Positions 33,028 through 42,355 of a stretch of 64,000 nucleotides of DNA are shown here, in pieces. The stretch spans positions 16,036 to 80,035 of the forward strand of contig JBMZHG010000008.1 of the NCBI GenBank assembly GCA_049616325.1, in the 5' to 3' direction. The notes under the pieces are model-generated. The model was given only the letters and a program-made list of their open reading frames with translations. It had not been told where the DNA came from and searched no databases. A program made the position numbers and the translations under genes. The stretch is from UBA11663 sp049616325. GTDB lineage: Bacteria; Bacteroidota; Bacteroidia; Flavobacteriales_D; Sanyastnellaceae. The first letter of the stretch is position 1, and every line of letters starts with the position of its first letter.

Positions 33028-33118
33028 GGGAAAGCTTGAATGTCAGGGTGTCGAACGTGCTTGGCTCATTTCCGGACGTTCCATCTTGAAGATACGAATT
33101 CCGCGTTAGCTTGCCAAC

Positions 33119-34345
33119 ATGTTGATGAGCATTGTGGGCATGGGGGTTCTGTTGGGAATCGCCTATGCGTTTTCAAGAAATCGAGGGGCCATCTCGTGGA
33201 GAACGGTGGCGGGAGCCTTTGCCATTCAGTTGGGTCTTGGGGCCTTTGTACTTAAAGTGCCTTGGGGCCAGGCCTTGTTGGCTTCGATGACCGAAGGCGT
33301 CAACCAATTGCTTTCGTACGGAGATGCCGGGATTGGATTTCTCTTCGGTGGCTTGGTCGGCGAGGGGGTGGGGTTTGTGTTTGCCTTGAAGGTGTTGCCC
33401 ATCATTGTCTTTTTCGCTTCGTTGATTGCCGTGCTTTACCACGTCGGCATCATGAAGTGGATCATTCAGATCATTGGCGGGGCACTTCAGCGTGTCTTGG
33501 GCACGTCCAAGGCAGAATCCATGAGTGCCACGGCCAACATCTTTGTGGGCCAAACCGAGGCGCCGCTCGTGGTCAAGCCGTACATCGCCGGCATGACCAA
33601 TTCGGAGCTCTTCGCCGTCATGGTCGGTGGCCTTGCCTCTGTTGCGGGATCTGCGTTGGCGGGTTACGCCCTCATTGGAGTGCCTGTGGAGTATTTGATC
33701 GCGGCCTGTTTCATGTCAGCGCCAGGAGGACTCCTGTTTGCCAAAATCATCATGCCGGAAGTGGACACGCCGGCCACCGAATTGCAGGAGGCCGACGAAG
33801 CCGATGCACCGGTGAACGTCATTGACGCTGCGGCCAACGGGGCTTCCTCCGGACTTTATCTCGCGCTAAATGTGGGTGCGATGTTGCTGGCATTTGTAGC
33901 GCTCATCGCCGTGGTAAACGGTGTGCTTGGGGGAATTGGCGGGTGGTTTGGAATGCCTGAACTCACGCTTGAATTGCTTTTGGGGTGGGCATTCAGCCCC
34001 CTCGCATTTTTGCTTGGTGTGCCGTGGTCTGAGGCGGTAACGGCAGGGTCGTTCATAGGCCAAAAACTCGTGGTCAACGAATTCGTAGCCTACCTCAACT
34101 TCGCGCCTTACTTGGCTGACGGTGCGGCTGTGGTGTTGTCGCCCAAAACCACCGCAATCATTTCGTTCGCGCTCTGCGGATTCGCCAACCTGAGTTCCAT
34201 TGCCATCCTGCTTGGAGGTTTGGGGGGGATGGCACCGTCGCGCAGGAAAGACATTGCCCGCTTTGGATTGCTGGCCGTGTTGGCCGGAACCATGTCCAAC
34301 CTGATGTCCGGAACCATCGCGGGCTTGTTTGTGGCAATGGGATGA
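33119..34345 (+). CDS. nupC: Concentrative nucleoside transporter, NupC family
   Basis: A 408-residue inner-membrane symporter bringing in nucleosides with protons or sodium. Signatures: 'GFLFGGLVGEGVGFVFALKV', 'SKAESMSATANIFVGQTEAP' (the substrate-binding region), 'SAPGGLLFAKIIMPE' and 'TAIISFALCGFANLSSIAIL'. About eight to ten hydrophobic segments. ATG at 33119 begins a hydrophobic helix. The stop overlaps deoA as ATGA, linking uptake with breakdown of deoxynucleosides. Confidence 0.94.
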   Translation: MLMSIVGMGVLLGIAYAFSRNRGAISWRTVAGAFAIQLGLGAFVLKVPWGQALLASMTEGVNQLLSYGDAGIGFLFGGLVGEGVGFVFALKVLPIIVFFASLIAVLYHVGIMKWIIQIIGGALQRVLGTSKAESMSATANIFVGQTEAPLVVKPYIAGMTNSELFAVMVGGLASVAGSALAGYALIGVPVEYLIAACFMSAPGGLLFAKIIMPEVDTPATELQEADEADAPVNVIDAAANGASSGLYLALNVGAMLLAFVALIAVVNGVLGGIGGWFGMPELTLELLLGWAFSPLAFLLGVPWSEAVTAGSFIGQKLVVNEFVAYLNFAPYLADGAAVVLSPKTTAIISFALCGFANLSSIAILLGGLGGMAPSRRKDIARFGLLAVLAGTMSNLMSGTIAGLFVAMG

Positions 34346-35691
34346 CCCAGAGGCGTCACGATGCAGGGTTGCCCCAGGAGTGGATTCGCAAAAAGCGGGA
34401 CGGCCGGGCACTGACCCCTTCCGAGTTGCGCGCGTTTGTGGAAGGAGTGACTTCAGGTGAAGTGACGGAGGCCCAAATCGCCGCCTTCTCCATGGCCGTT
34501 TACTTCCAAGACGTCAATGTCGAAGAGCGCGTTGCGCTGACGTTGGCGGTTCGCGACTCAGGACGGGTGCTGACCTGGGATTCAAATCGCTTGAACGGCC
34601 CCGTAATCGACAAGCACAGCACGGGCGGAGTGGGGGACACGGTGTCGCTTATGCTGGCCCCGATGCTCGCGGCGTGCGGGGCGCATGTCCCCATGATTGC
34701 GGGACGCGGTTTGGCCCACACCGGAGGAACCATCGACAAGCTCGAAGCCATTCCTGGCTACCAAACCGGCGTTTCCGTCGATCACTTCCAACGGGTCGTT
34801 CAGGAGTGCGGGTTTGCCATTGTGCGCCAAACGGACGAGTTGGCGCCCGCCGACCGCCGCATGTACGCCACGCGGGACGTGACGGCCACGGTCGAAAACC
34901 TCGGCCTGATCACCGCTTCCATCGTCTCCAAAAAGCTCGCCGCCGGCCTGCAACATTTGGTCCTTGACGTGAAGTGCGGAAACGGTGCGGTGATGCAGGA
35001 TGCGGTCGTGGCTCGAGACTTGGCCCAAAGCATGGTGGACGTGGGGAACGGCGCAGGAATGAAAACGTCGGCGCTCCTCACCGACATGTCCGTGCCGCTT
35101 GCTTGGTCTGCCGGAAACGCCGTCGAAGTTCTCGAAGCCGTGCAGTATTTCACGGAGCCGTCCTCGCGTCACCCTCGGTTGAACGAGGTCGTGCTGGCCT
35201 TGGGTGAGTCGCTTCTTGTTCAATCCGGGATGTTTCCTTCCTCCACCGAGGCCCGAGCTCGTCTCGAGGAGGTCCGGGACAACGGGTCTGCGCTTGAAAT
35301 GTGGGCAAGGAGCATCGAAGCGATGGGTGGCGACCCGCGCGTGACTGAGCGCCCTGAGCAGGTGTTGCCGGCCGCCAATGTGGTGCGTGCCGTTCGAGCT
35401 CCACGCAGCGGGAAGCTTAGCGGCTACGACGTGCGTCAAGTTGGAATGACTGTGGTGGAACTCGGGGGAGGTCGCACGCGCCCCGACGCGCCCATCGACC
35501 CGAGTGTGGGACTTTCTAAACTCACGCTGGCAGACACTTCGGTTCAAGCTGGGGATTCTTTGGCGGTCCTTCATGCGGCAAACGAAGACGATTGGAAGCG
35601 TGCCGAAGCGAGGTTCTTGACGGCGCTCGAATGGGACCAGCCTGGTGAGGTCATCCCTGTGCTTCGGGAGCGGGTGGGGCTTCCTTCGTAA
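34342..35691 (+). CDS. deoA: Thymidine phosphorylase
   Basis: The 449-residue enzyme splits thymidine and deoxyuridine with phosphate to the base and deoxyribose 1-phosphate. Motifs include 'IDKHSTGGVGDTVSLMLAP' (phosphate site), 'MIAGRGLAHTGGTIDKLEAI' and 'TASIVSKKLAAGLQHLVLDVK'. The C-terminal alpha/beta domain is complete. Length is as in E. coli DeoA. The ATG overlaps the nupC stop, so the two are co-translated: nucleosides imported by NupC, deaminated by Cdd and phosphorolysed here. Confidence 0.95.
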   Translation: MTQRRHDAGLPQEWIRKKRDGRALTPSELRAFVEGVTSGEVTEAQIAAFSMAVYFQDVNVEERVALTLAVRDSGRVLTWDSNRLNGPVIDKHSTGGVGDTVSLMLAPMLAACGAHVPMIAGRGLAHTGGTIDKLEAIPGYQTGVSVDHFQRVVQECGFAIVRQTDELAPADRRMYATRDVTATVENLGLITASIVSKKLAAGLQHLVLDVKCGNGAVMQDAVVARDLAQSMVDVGNGAGMKTSALLTDMSVPLAWSAGNAVEVLEAVQYFTEPSSRHPRLNEVVLALGESLLVQSGMFPSSTEARARLEEVRDNGSALEMWARSIEAMGGDPRVTERPEQVLPAANVVRAVRAPRSGKLSGYDVRQVGMTVVELGGGRTRPDAPIDPSVGLSKLTLADTSVQAGDSLAVLHAANEDDWKRAEARFLTALEWDQPGEVIPVLRERVGLPS

Positions 35692-35717
35692 CTTCTCGGT
35701 CGTTCCAAACGAAGCCC

Positions 35718-38700
35718 ATGATTTTGAACGCCACCCGCACGATTTTGGTTGGTTGCGCCTTGTCGGTTGCCTTCCTTCCAAACAGTTTGTCCCAAACCTC
35801 AGCTTCCTCCGAGTTGGGCCCTGTTGACCGTGTGCAGAACGAAAGTCTCTTCAAGAGAGTCCCGACTTCTGCTGAACCCGCGCCAGCGTGGGCACAGCGG
35901 ATGTACGCGGGCGACATGAATTACCGCGAAATTGTCCAGGAACGCGAAGTTTTTCTGCGCGGGAATCCCTACGAAAAGACGATTCACGAACGCAACTTCA
36001 AGCACTGGTTGATGCAGGTTGAACACCGCGTGGACGCCGACGGCTTCATTCAGCCGGCGGGAGAGTGGGCGCAAGCCCAATGGGACGAAGCTCCGAAGGT
36101 CGCTTCCGAGCAACAAGACACGGAGTTGATTTGGCAGCCCATTGGGCCTATGGAAACCTACAATGCGGGGTCAGAAGGGGGGATTCCTGTTTCGTGGCAA
36201 TGCAATGTGTACTGCTTCGACCAAAGCCCAACCAACCCCAACATTTGCGTGGCCGGCGTGGAGGCCGGGGACTTGTTCAAGACGGTCGACCAAGGCCTCA
36301 CTTGGCATGCGGTCACCGAAGGAGTGCCAGGAATTCGGACGGTTCGTGCGGTGAAAATCGCGCCTTCGGATCCCAATCGGATTTACTTCGAGGCCAACCA
36401 AACGCTCTACGGAACGCTTGACGGCGGCACCACGTGGAACCTCCTTCACAACCTCGGTGAGCACGCCACACAAATTGCCGTTCATCCCTCAAACCCCGAC
36501 GAGGTGTTCGTTTCGGCATGGAACGGGCTCCACCGTACCACCGACGGCGGCGAGACGTGGACGACAATCTTCACCGGCATCACCTGGGACGTGGCGTACC
36601 ACCCCACGAACACCTCGGTCCTTTATGCGTTGCGCTACGGCGCTGCGCTCAACCGGTGTGAGATGCACCGTTCGGACGACGGCGGTGCGACGTTCTCGCT
36701 GAAAGATGACGGATACTTCGTCCCTTCGGACCCTGGCAACGCCAGTGCCGACGGCGGGCGTTTGGGGGTGACTCCAGCCGACCCCAACCGCGTGTACGTG
36801 GCCTTGATTGGTCGGGGCAAGGCGGAGGATACCGGGTGGATTGGGTTGTACCAAAGTTTGGATCAAGGGGAGTCTTGGAGCAACCTCAACGGTCAAGACG
36901 GCGCTCCTTACGATCCTACGCTTCATCCCAGTGTGGCCAACGGAAACCTCAACGGAACGGGGATTTACCAAGGGTTCTACGACTTCGATTTGGCGGTGTC
37001 GCACAACGACCCCAACACGGCTTGGGTCGGGGTTACCGCATTGAGCGCGACCTACGACGGCGGGGCTTCTTGGCAGCGGATTGGTGCGTACAGTGCGAGC
37101 ACGTACGACATTGGTTGGATTCACCCAGACATTCAAGATTTGAGCGTGGTCGGCGACCACATTTGGGTGGCGACGGACGGCGGGTTGAATTACAGCTCCG
37201 ACGAACTGACCACCCACGAATCGCGCAAAAAGGGGATTTACAACTCGACGTTTTGGGGATTTGGGCACGGGTGGAACACGGATTTGCAAGTCGGGGGACG
37301 TTACCACAACGGAAACACGGGCTTCATGTCCACGTACGGTTCGGGAAATCACTTGCGCTTGGGAGGCGCAGAGTCGCCTACGGGTTACGTGCATCCGCTC
37401 AACGGGGAGGGCAGGCAAGCACGCTTCAGCGACATTACCGACGTCGTGGTTCCAGTGGCACTTGGCGGATCCTCGTCCGCACAGGCCAACTTGGGGCTTT
37501 ACCCCAACGAGAGCTATTCCGATTTCCGAAACAGCGAGTTGGTCGTGGACCCTCGTTACGGGAACCGCATGGTGCTCGGAAATGGTGGAAAGTTGTACCG
37601 GTCGGAGGACGGGGGCAACGTGTGGCAACCTTGGTACGATTGGGGGAGCAGTTGGGCGGTGTACGAAATCGAGCAAGGCATGAACGATCCAGGACGTTGG
37701 TACGTGGTGACGCGATCGGGCGGCTCTTGCAAATTGTTTCGGTCCACCAACGACGGCGCGTCTTGGGGGCAGTTGACTTCCGGGTTGCCGGGAAACTGGG
37801 GGAGCATGGAGGTCGCATTAAATCCGCTTGACGCCAACGACATTTGGGCGATTCAAGCAGGCGGTACGGCGGTGTACCGATCGACGACAGGAGGAACAGG
37901 ATGGATGGATGAGACGAACGCACTATGGTCGGGTGAGTCCTTGCGCGAAATCTTGCCGCTGGGTGGGCGGGGCGTGGTCCTGTTTTCGAGCAAAGGAGTG
38001 TACTTCTTCGACAATTCGACTGAAACGTGGACAGATGCCTCAGCCGGCATCCCGGCGTTTTGGGCGCCACTTGAAGGCGCCACCCACTACGCGACTGGCA
38101 CGGTTCGCATCGCCGACAAGGGGAAGGGGATTTGGCAGGCGGACATTCCTTGGGACTTGGAGCCCTTGGCGCAGCCGATGACCGCCTCGCCCGAGGTGTA
38201 TTGCGCCAACGACACGGTGGCGTTCGATTGCCACAGCGTCTTGAATCACAACGGGACAACGTGGGAGTGGGCATTTCATCCTGAACCGCAATACGTTTCC
38301 TCGTCGACCAGTCGACGGGTGGAAGTGGTTTTTGGCTCGGGTGGGCCTGTGGATGTGACCTTGACTGTCACGCAAGCGGACGGCAGCTCGGACACGCGTA
38401 CGGTGTTGGGCATGGTGGAAGTTGGCGATCCCGCACAATGTTTGCCGAATGGAGAGGCAGGCGACGCCTTGAATTGTGGCGGGGCGCCGCAGTTTGGCAT
38501 GACGCACGATTTGGGTGTGGTCACCAACACCTACACGGCCATGGCTTGGGTCAAGCCCAACGGCATTCAGCCGGATTACACAGGCATTGTCTTGGGTGGC
38601 GAGAGCGCTGCTGGGCTCAACTTTCGTCCCAACAATGAGCTTGCGTACCACTGGCCTGGCGGAGCGTGGTGGTGGAGCAGCGGGTTGACAGTTCCTGCGG

Positions 38701-40058
38701 ACGAATGGTCGCATGTGGCTTTGGTGGTCAGTCCCACCGAAGTCAAGGTGATGCTCAACGGGGTTGAAGCCGTGCATTCCGTTTCCGTTCAGCCTGTCAG
38801 CATGGCGGCACAATGGCTGGGAAGCTACCGTGGTTGGACCAGCAGGAACTTCAATGGCCTCGTGGACGAAGTGAAAATCTGGAATCGTGCGTTGACGTTG
38901 GACGAGGTTCGGCAACAACGCCATTTGACCTTGACAGGGGAGCAAGCTCAAGCCGACCCGGATTTCCTCGGCTACTACCAGTTCAACGAAGATGCGTCGT
39001 TTTTGGTCAACAAAAAACCGTTCAGCAACCATGGAGTGTTCAGCGGCGGCGCAACATTGACGTCTTCCACGGCGCCTGTGGGGTCGGGAGAATCTGTGAC
39101 CGTATCGTTGCCCTCTTCGGGTGTCGTGGAGACGGCACTTGGGGCATTGGAGGTGGAGTCTTCCACCGCTCCTTCGGGCCTGGAGTGGCGTATACATCGC
39201 TTGAACAACGAGCCAGCAAACGCCCCAGAGACGTGGAGCCCTCACTACGGATGGTGGGTGGTTGACACCTATCCAGAAGCTGGGTCTTCGGAAGGGAATT
39301 GGACGTGGACGGGGTCGTGGACCATGTGGCCATTGGATGCGAGCGTCCCTTGGTCGACGCCCGATGTGCTTGCGGGGGTTGAAGTTGTTCAACGCAACGT
39401 CAACGACGACGGTCTGTGGTCGATGGGGCAGGATGGCGTGTTGGCGAGTGACCCGACGGCCTTGGTGTGGTCGGGAACCCGACCAGTGGAAGGGCAATGG
39501 ACCTGGGCTTCGGACGCATGTTTTCTGGATACGACGGAGGTTGTGCTGTGTCCTGGGGAGTCGCTGATTTGGCAAGACGAACTCGTGGACACAGCGGGCG
39601 ACTATTGGCACCACGAAGAATTGGCTCAAGGCTGCGACGTGGTGGAGTTGCTCACCGTAGAAAACGCGCAAGTGCCTGCTTTGTCTTGGACAGCCCAAGA
39701 AAATGGCAGTTCCACAACGCTGCAGGTTGACGATTCGTGGGACGTGCAAGGCTGGACGCTCAACGGGACTGCGCTTGATGGAGCTGTGAACAACAGTCTA
39801 GACGTCTCCTTGGACGGCAATTACGGCGTGGTTGCGGTGCATGCGTCCACCGGGTGCGTGGCGACGTATGAAGCGCTGCTCGGGTGCCCGGGTGACGTGA
39901 ACGGCGATTTGGCGGTTGGGGTGTCAGATGTCCTTGCCTACCTGAGTGCCTTCGGATGCATGAGCAATTGCGGGATGGCCGATTTGAACGGAGACGGAGC
40001 GGCAAACACCTCCGACCTTCTGATGATGCTGTCGTTGTTCGGGGCGGTCTGCAATTGA
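35718..40058 (+). CDS. Large secreted Asp-box/LamG protein with dockerin-like C-terminus
   Basis: A 1446-residue protein with an N-terminal signal peptide ('ILVGCALSVAFLPNSLSQ'). Residues about 130-780 form one or two beta-propellers of sortilin/BNR type with many Asp-boxes: 'DQGLTWHAV', 'DGGTTWNLL', 'DGGETWTTI', 'DQGESWSNL', 'DGGASWQRI'. A PKD-like domain lies near 815-905 and a LamG/concanavalin domain near 920-1120 ('VPADEWSHVALVV', 'FNGLVDEVKIWNRAL'). The end has two Ca-binding dockerin-like repeats, 'DVNGDLAVGVSDVLAYLSAFG' and 'DLNGDGAANTSDLLMMLSLFG', with flanking Cys pairs. No T9SS type A domain is present. It probably binds or degrades polysaccharide or protein outside the cell; no catalytic motif is evident. 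Confidence 0.9.
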   Translation: MILNATRTILVGCALSVAFLPNSLSQTSASSELGPVDRVQNESLFKRVPTSAEPAPAWAQRMYAGDMNYREIVQEREVFLRGNPYEKTIHERNFKHWLMQVEHRVDADGFIQPAGEWAQAQWDEAPKVASEQQDTELIWQPIGPMETYNAGSEGGIPVSWQCNVYCFDQSPTNPNICVAGVEAGDLFKTVDQGLTWHAVTEGVPGIRTVRAVKIAPSDPNRIYFEANQTLYGTLDGGTTWNLLHNLGEHATQIAVHPSNPDEVFVSAWNGLHRTTDGGETWTTIFTGITWDVAYHPTNTSVLYALRYGAALNRCEMHRSDDGGATFSLKDDGYFVPSDPGNASADGGRLGVTPADPNRVYVALIGRGKAEDTGWIGLYQSLDQGESWSNLNGQDGAPYDPTLHPSVANGNLNGTGIYQGFYDFDLAVSHNDPNTAWVGVTALSATYDGGASWQRIGAYSASTYDIGWIHPDIQDLSVVGDHIWVATDGGLNYSSDELTTHESRKKGIYNSTFWGFGHGWNTDLQVGGRYHNGNTGFMSTYGSGNHLRLGGAESPTGYVHPLNGEGRQARFSDITDVVVPVALGGSSSAQANLGLYPNESYSDFRNSELVVDPRYGNRMVLGNGGKLYRSEDGGNVWQPWYDWGSSWAVYEIEQGMNDPGRWYVVTRSGGSCKLFRSTNDGASWGQLTSGLPGNWGSMEVALNPLDANDIWAIQAGGTAVYRSTTGGTGWMDETNALWSGESLREILPLGGRGVVLFSSKGVYFFDNSTETWTDASAGIPAFWAPLEGATHYATGTVRIADKGKGIWQADIPWDLEPLAQPMTASPEVYCANDTVAFDCHSVLNHNGTTWEWAFHPEPQYVSSSTSRRVEVVFGSGGPVDVTLTVTQADGSSDTRTVLGMVEVGDPAQCLPNGEAGDALNCGGAPQFGMTHDLGVVTNTYTAMAWVKPNGIQPDYTGIVLGGESAAGLNFRPNNELAYHWPGGAWWWSSGLTVPADEWSHVALVVSPTEVKVMLNGVEAVHSVSVQPVSMAAQWLGSYRGWTSRNFNGLVDEVKIWNRALTLDEVRQQRHLTLTGEQAQADPDFLGYYQFNEDASFLVNKKPFSNHGVFSGGATLTSSTAPVGSGESVTVSLPSSGVVETALGALEVESSTAPSGLEWRIHRLNNEPANAPETWSPHYGWWVVDTYPEAGSSEGNWTWTGSWTMWPLDASVPWSTPDVLAGVEVVQRNVNDDGLWSMGQDGVLASDPTALVWSGTRPVEGQWTWASDACFLDTTEVVLCPGESLIWQDELVDTAGDYWHHEELAQGCDVVELLTVENAQVPALSWTAQENGSSTTLQVDDSWDVQGWTLNGTALDGAVNNSLDVSLDGNYGVVAVHASTGCVATYEALLGCPGDVNGDLAVGVSDVLAYLSAFGCMSNCGMADLNGDGAANTSDLLMMLSLFGAVCN

Positions 40059-40071
40059 CCGAAATCGTCAC

Positions 40072-40079
40072 GACCTTTG
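40072..40079 (+). promoter_or_regulatory. Possible -7-like element before nitroreductase gene
   Basis: GACCTTTG, one mismatch from TAnnTTTG and identical to the octamer before rluF, ends four bases before the ATG at 40084. Confidence 0.28.
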
Positions 40080-40083
40080 GAGC

Positions 40084-40848
40084 ATGGTCAAAGTGAAGAT
40101 GTTTGCAAAAGTCGAGGGTGGCGATGAACCCGCACTTGAGATGGATGTCATGGATGCGGCTGCTTTTCACGAGGTGGTCAACACCCGAAGGAGCGTTCGA
40201 ATCTTTGCCAAGGACGAGGTGCCTTTCGAGGTCGTCCAGCGATGTGTGGCGGCAGCCCAAAAAGCACCTAACTCCTCCAATTTGCAATGCTGGGAGGTCT
40301 ACCGTGCGGCATCCGCTGAGGTTCGAACGGAGCTTGCCAAGGCATGCTTGAACCAACCTGCCGCAGCTACAGCCCCGGAGCTTTTCGTATTTGTCGCTCG
40401 GCCCGATCTCTGGAAGCGGAACAACCGGTGGACGTTGGAGGAATTTGACAGGCGTGGAAACATGCCGGATCGGGCGTACCAATACTTCCGAAAAATCACC
40501 CGGATCGCCTACACCCAAGGACTCTTTGGTTGGGTCAAACGGATTTGGTTTCCGCTTCGGGGATTGTCCAAGGCGACACCCCGCGAGCCAACGAGTTGGG
40601 GAGACATGAGGGTTTGGGCCCACAAGAGCACGGCGCTCGCTGCGGCGCATTTCATGTTGGCCATGCGCGCTGAAGGGTACGACACGTGCCCCATGGAAGG
40701 CATGGACAGCTCCAGAGTCAAGCGGCTTTTCAATTTGCCACGCCGGGCTGAGGTCTGCATGGTGATCTCCGCAGGTCGAAGGACGGAGAAGGGGGTTTAC
40801 GGCGAACGATTTCGATTTCCAATGGAGACGTTTTACCACGAGAGGTGA
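40084..40848 (+). CDS. Nitroreductase family protein
   Basis: A 254-residue flavoprotein-type sequence with the family N-terminal motif 'VVNTRRSVRIFAKDEVPFEV' and 'AAQKAPNSSNLQCWEVY' for FMN binding, and 'GMDSSRVKRLFNLPRRAEV' plus 'MVISAGRRTEKGVYGERFR' near the end. Members reduce nitro compounds, quinones or enones with NAD(P)H. An inserted segment of about 60 residues ('WKRNNRWTLEEFDRRGNM' onward) is longer than in small nitroreductases and suggests a specialised subgroup. Starts at 40084 or about 20 codons later are both possible. It stands alone after the large surface-protein gene. Confidence 0.85.
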   Translation: MVKVKMFAKVEGGDEPALEMDVMDAAAFHEVVNTRRSVRIFAKDEVPFEVVQRCVAAAQKAPNSSNLQCWEVYRAASAEVRTELAKACLNQPAAATAPELFVFVARPDLWKRNNRWTLEEFDRRGNMPDRAYQYFRKITRIAYTQGLFGWVKRIWFPLRGLSKATPREPTSWGDMRVWAHKSTALAAAHFMLAMRAEGYDTCPMEGMDSSRVKRLFNLPRRAEVCMVISAGRRTEKGVYGERFRFPMETFYHER

Positions 40849-40998
40849 GCAGTTGGCCAGGATTCAGCTCAGCATCGGGTTCAAATCAGTTCAATTTGAA
40901 CCAAAATTGTTCTTTGATGCGTATATGTCCGTGATTTTTCGAAATATTTGTTCGAAGCCTCGGAGAGGGGGCTCCTGAACCAAAAGTTCGTTTGACGG

Positions 40999-41023
40999 TG
41001 GCCTGTCCTGCAAGGGCAGGCCA
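40999..41023. terminator. Hairpin between nitroreductase and regulator-like gene
   Basis: The inverted repeat tggcctgtcc / gggcaggcca with loop tgcaa, one G-T pair, is followed on the plus strand by tttt. It lies just past the convergent stop at 41027 of the minus-strand gene and could serve both genes. Confidence 0.6.
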
Positions 41024-41026
41024 TTT

Positions 41027-42340
41027 TCACGACAAAAAGTGAAGATCCGTCAAGGCTTGCTGGTAACGAGTGTATCCTGTAAGGTTGCCGCAGTGGCGTG
41101 TGTTCGCGGCGCACACCTCTTTCGGAGCCAAACCCAAGTTTCCCATTGCTGTGTGGTACCACATGCCCAAGGTGCGCACTTCCATGCTCAGGAAATTCCC
41201 CCATTCCAAATGGACAAGGGTTTGCGCAGCTGCCTCCTTGTCTCCCAGCAACAGCGCGTTCCAAACTTGACGTAGGGCCAAAATTGTGTCCACGTCGGAA
41301 TTCCGGTTGTACCAGTCTTGTCGGTTTTGGAATTCGGAGATGGTTTTTGAAATCGCAGCAACAATTTCTCGGTCCCCGCTCAACACGGCATACTCTGCGA
41401 GGTTGAACGCGAAGTAGCAGTTTTGGTGCGCCCAACGAGGCCAAATTTCAACGTCACGCGCCAACCCTTCCAGAACAAGCATACGTACTTCCTTCAGTTG
41501 GTCGTCGTCGGTCGCCATTTCGGAAAGACCGAGAAGCCGAATTCCGAGATTGCGTCCATGCACCAACGGGTGCAAGCTCGGATTCAGCCCTGCGAGAGGC
41601 GGCAAGTGAGAAAGCACGTCTGTCCAAGGCTTTCCCCGGGCCGCAGCTCCCGCTGCCAGAACCCCCTTGGCGTAGGCGATTTGGTTGGGAGTTGTTGCCA
41701 AATCCAAATAGGTTTCCATCATGTCCTTTCCAAACGTGGACATGAAGTCCAGCGGTGGAAATTGCTCAACAACAAACCTCAACAAATGCGCGTGCCTCGT
41801 GACCTCCATCCAAAGAGACATGTCAAAGGTTCCCCGCTGGTAGATGTGAAAGACCGCTTCTTTCAGCGTTTGAAATTGGGTTGCGCTCAGGCGAAAGGAT
41901 TCCTCGGTTGGAAACATCGCAATGAACGCACGTACTTGGGCATAAGCATCCTCCTCGGACCACAATTTGGGTCGCGCAGCCTCAGAGGAGGTGGTGGAAA
42001 CTCGAGAGTCAAAAAGCCCCGTCTCCACGTTGGATGGACGATTGGGTTTGTCCGTTGGAGGATGGGAGGCTTGCGCTGCCTCCCACGCCCGGTAGGAAGA
42101 ATACCCGATGTAACGCGCCAGGGTGTTCAGCGTGGTTTGTGAAAAGCCGCCCTTTCGAGGAATCAATCCAAAAAAGCGCCTCAGGGTCGAGATGCTCACC
42201 GGGTAGCGCCCATCGTGCGCCCGCAACTCGTCGCTCAGGACTTCGCAGTCGCGGGTGCAGGTGACCTCAAATCCCACAGCCTCGCCGACGTGTTCGGCGA
42301 GCAAGCTGAGGCGATGTTGGGTCAAGTGTTTGTTGGGCAT
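41027..42340 (-). CDS. Regulator-like protein with N-terminal HTH-like region
   Basis: A 437-residue soluble protein of no firm family. Residues 1-85 look like a DNA-binding unit found in some Bacteroidota proteins: 'YPVSISTLRRFFGLIPRKGG' then 'SQTTLNTLARYIGYSSYRAW'. The remaining 350 residues are alpha-helical with a TPR-like flavour, for instance 'YCYFAFNLAEYAVLSGDRE'-type helices and 'ALLLGDKEAAAQTLVHLEWG'. There is no signal peptide. It probably senses a signal and controls transcription, but that is inference. Co-directional with and 15 bases after the BNR lipoprotein gene, so co-transcription is likely; the TonB receptor gene diverges from them. Confidence 0.68.
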   Translation of the reverse strand: MPNKHLTQHRLSLLAEHVGEAVGFEVTCTRDCEVLSDELRAHDGRYPVSISTLRRFFGLIPRKGGFSQTTLNTLARYIGYSSYRAWEAAQASHPPTDKPNRPSNVETGLFDSRVSTTSSEAARPKLWSEEDAYAQVRAFIAMFPTEESFRLSATQFQTLKEAVFHIYQRGTFDMSLWMEVTRHAHLLRFVVEQFPPLDFMSTFGKDMMETYLDLATTPNQIAYAKGVLAAGAAARGKPWTDVLSHLPPLAGLNPSLHPLVHGRNLGIRLLGLSEMATDDDQLKEVRMLVLEGLARDVEIWPRWAHQNCYFAFNLAEYAVLSGDREIVAAISKTISEFQNRQDWYNRNSDVDTILALRQVWNALLLGDKEAAAQTLVHLEWGNFLSMEVRTLGMWYHTAMGNLGLAPKEVCAANTRHCGNLTGYTRYQQALTDLHFLS

Positions 42341-42355
42341 CCGCGGTAGGGTGTG

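Noticed and set aside
38040..39749. 569-codon open frame on the minus strand
   Set aside because: It is antisense to the Asp-box/LamG protein and has an unnatural Arg/His/Pro-rich composition.
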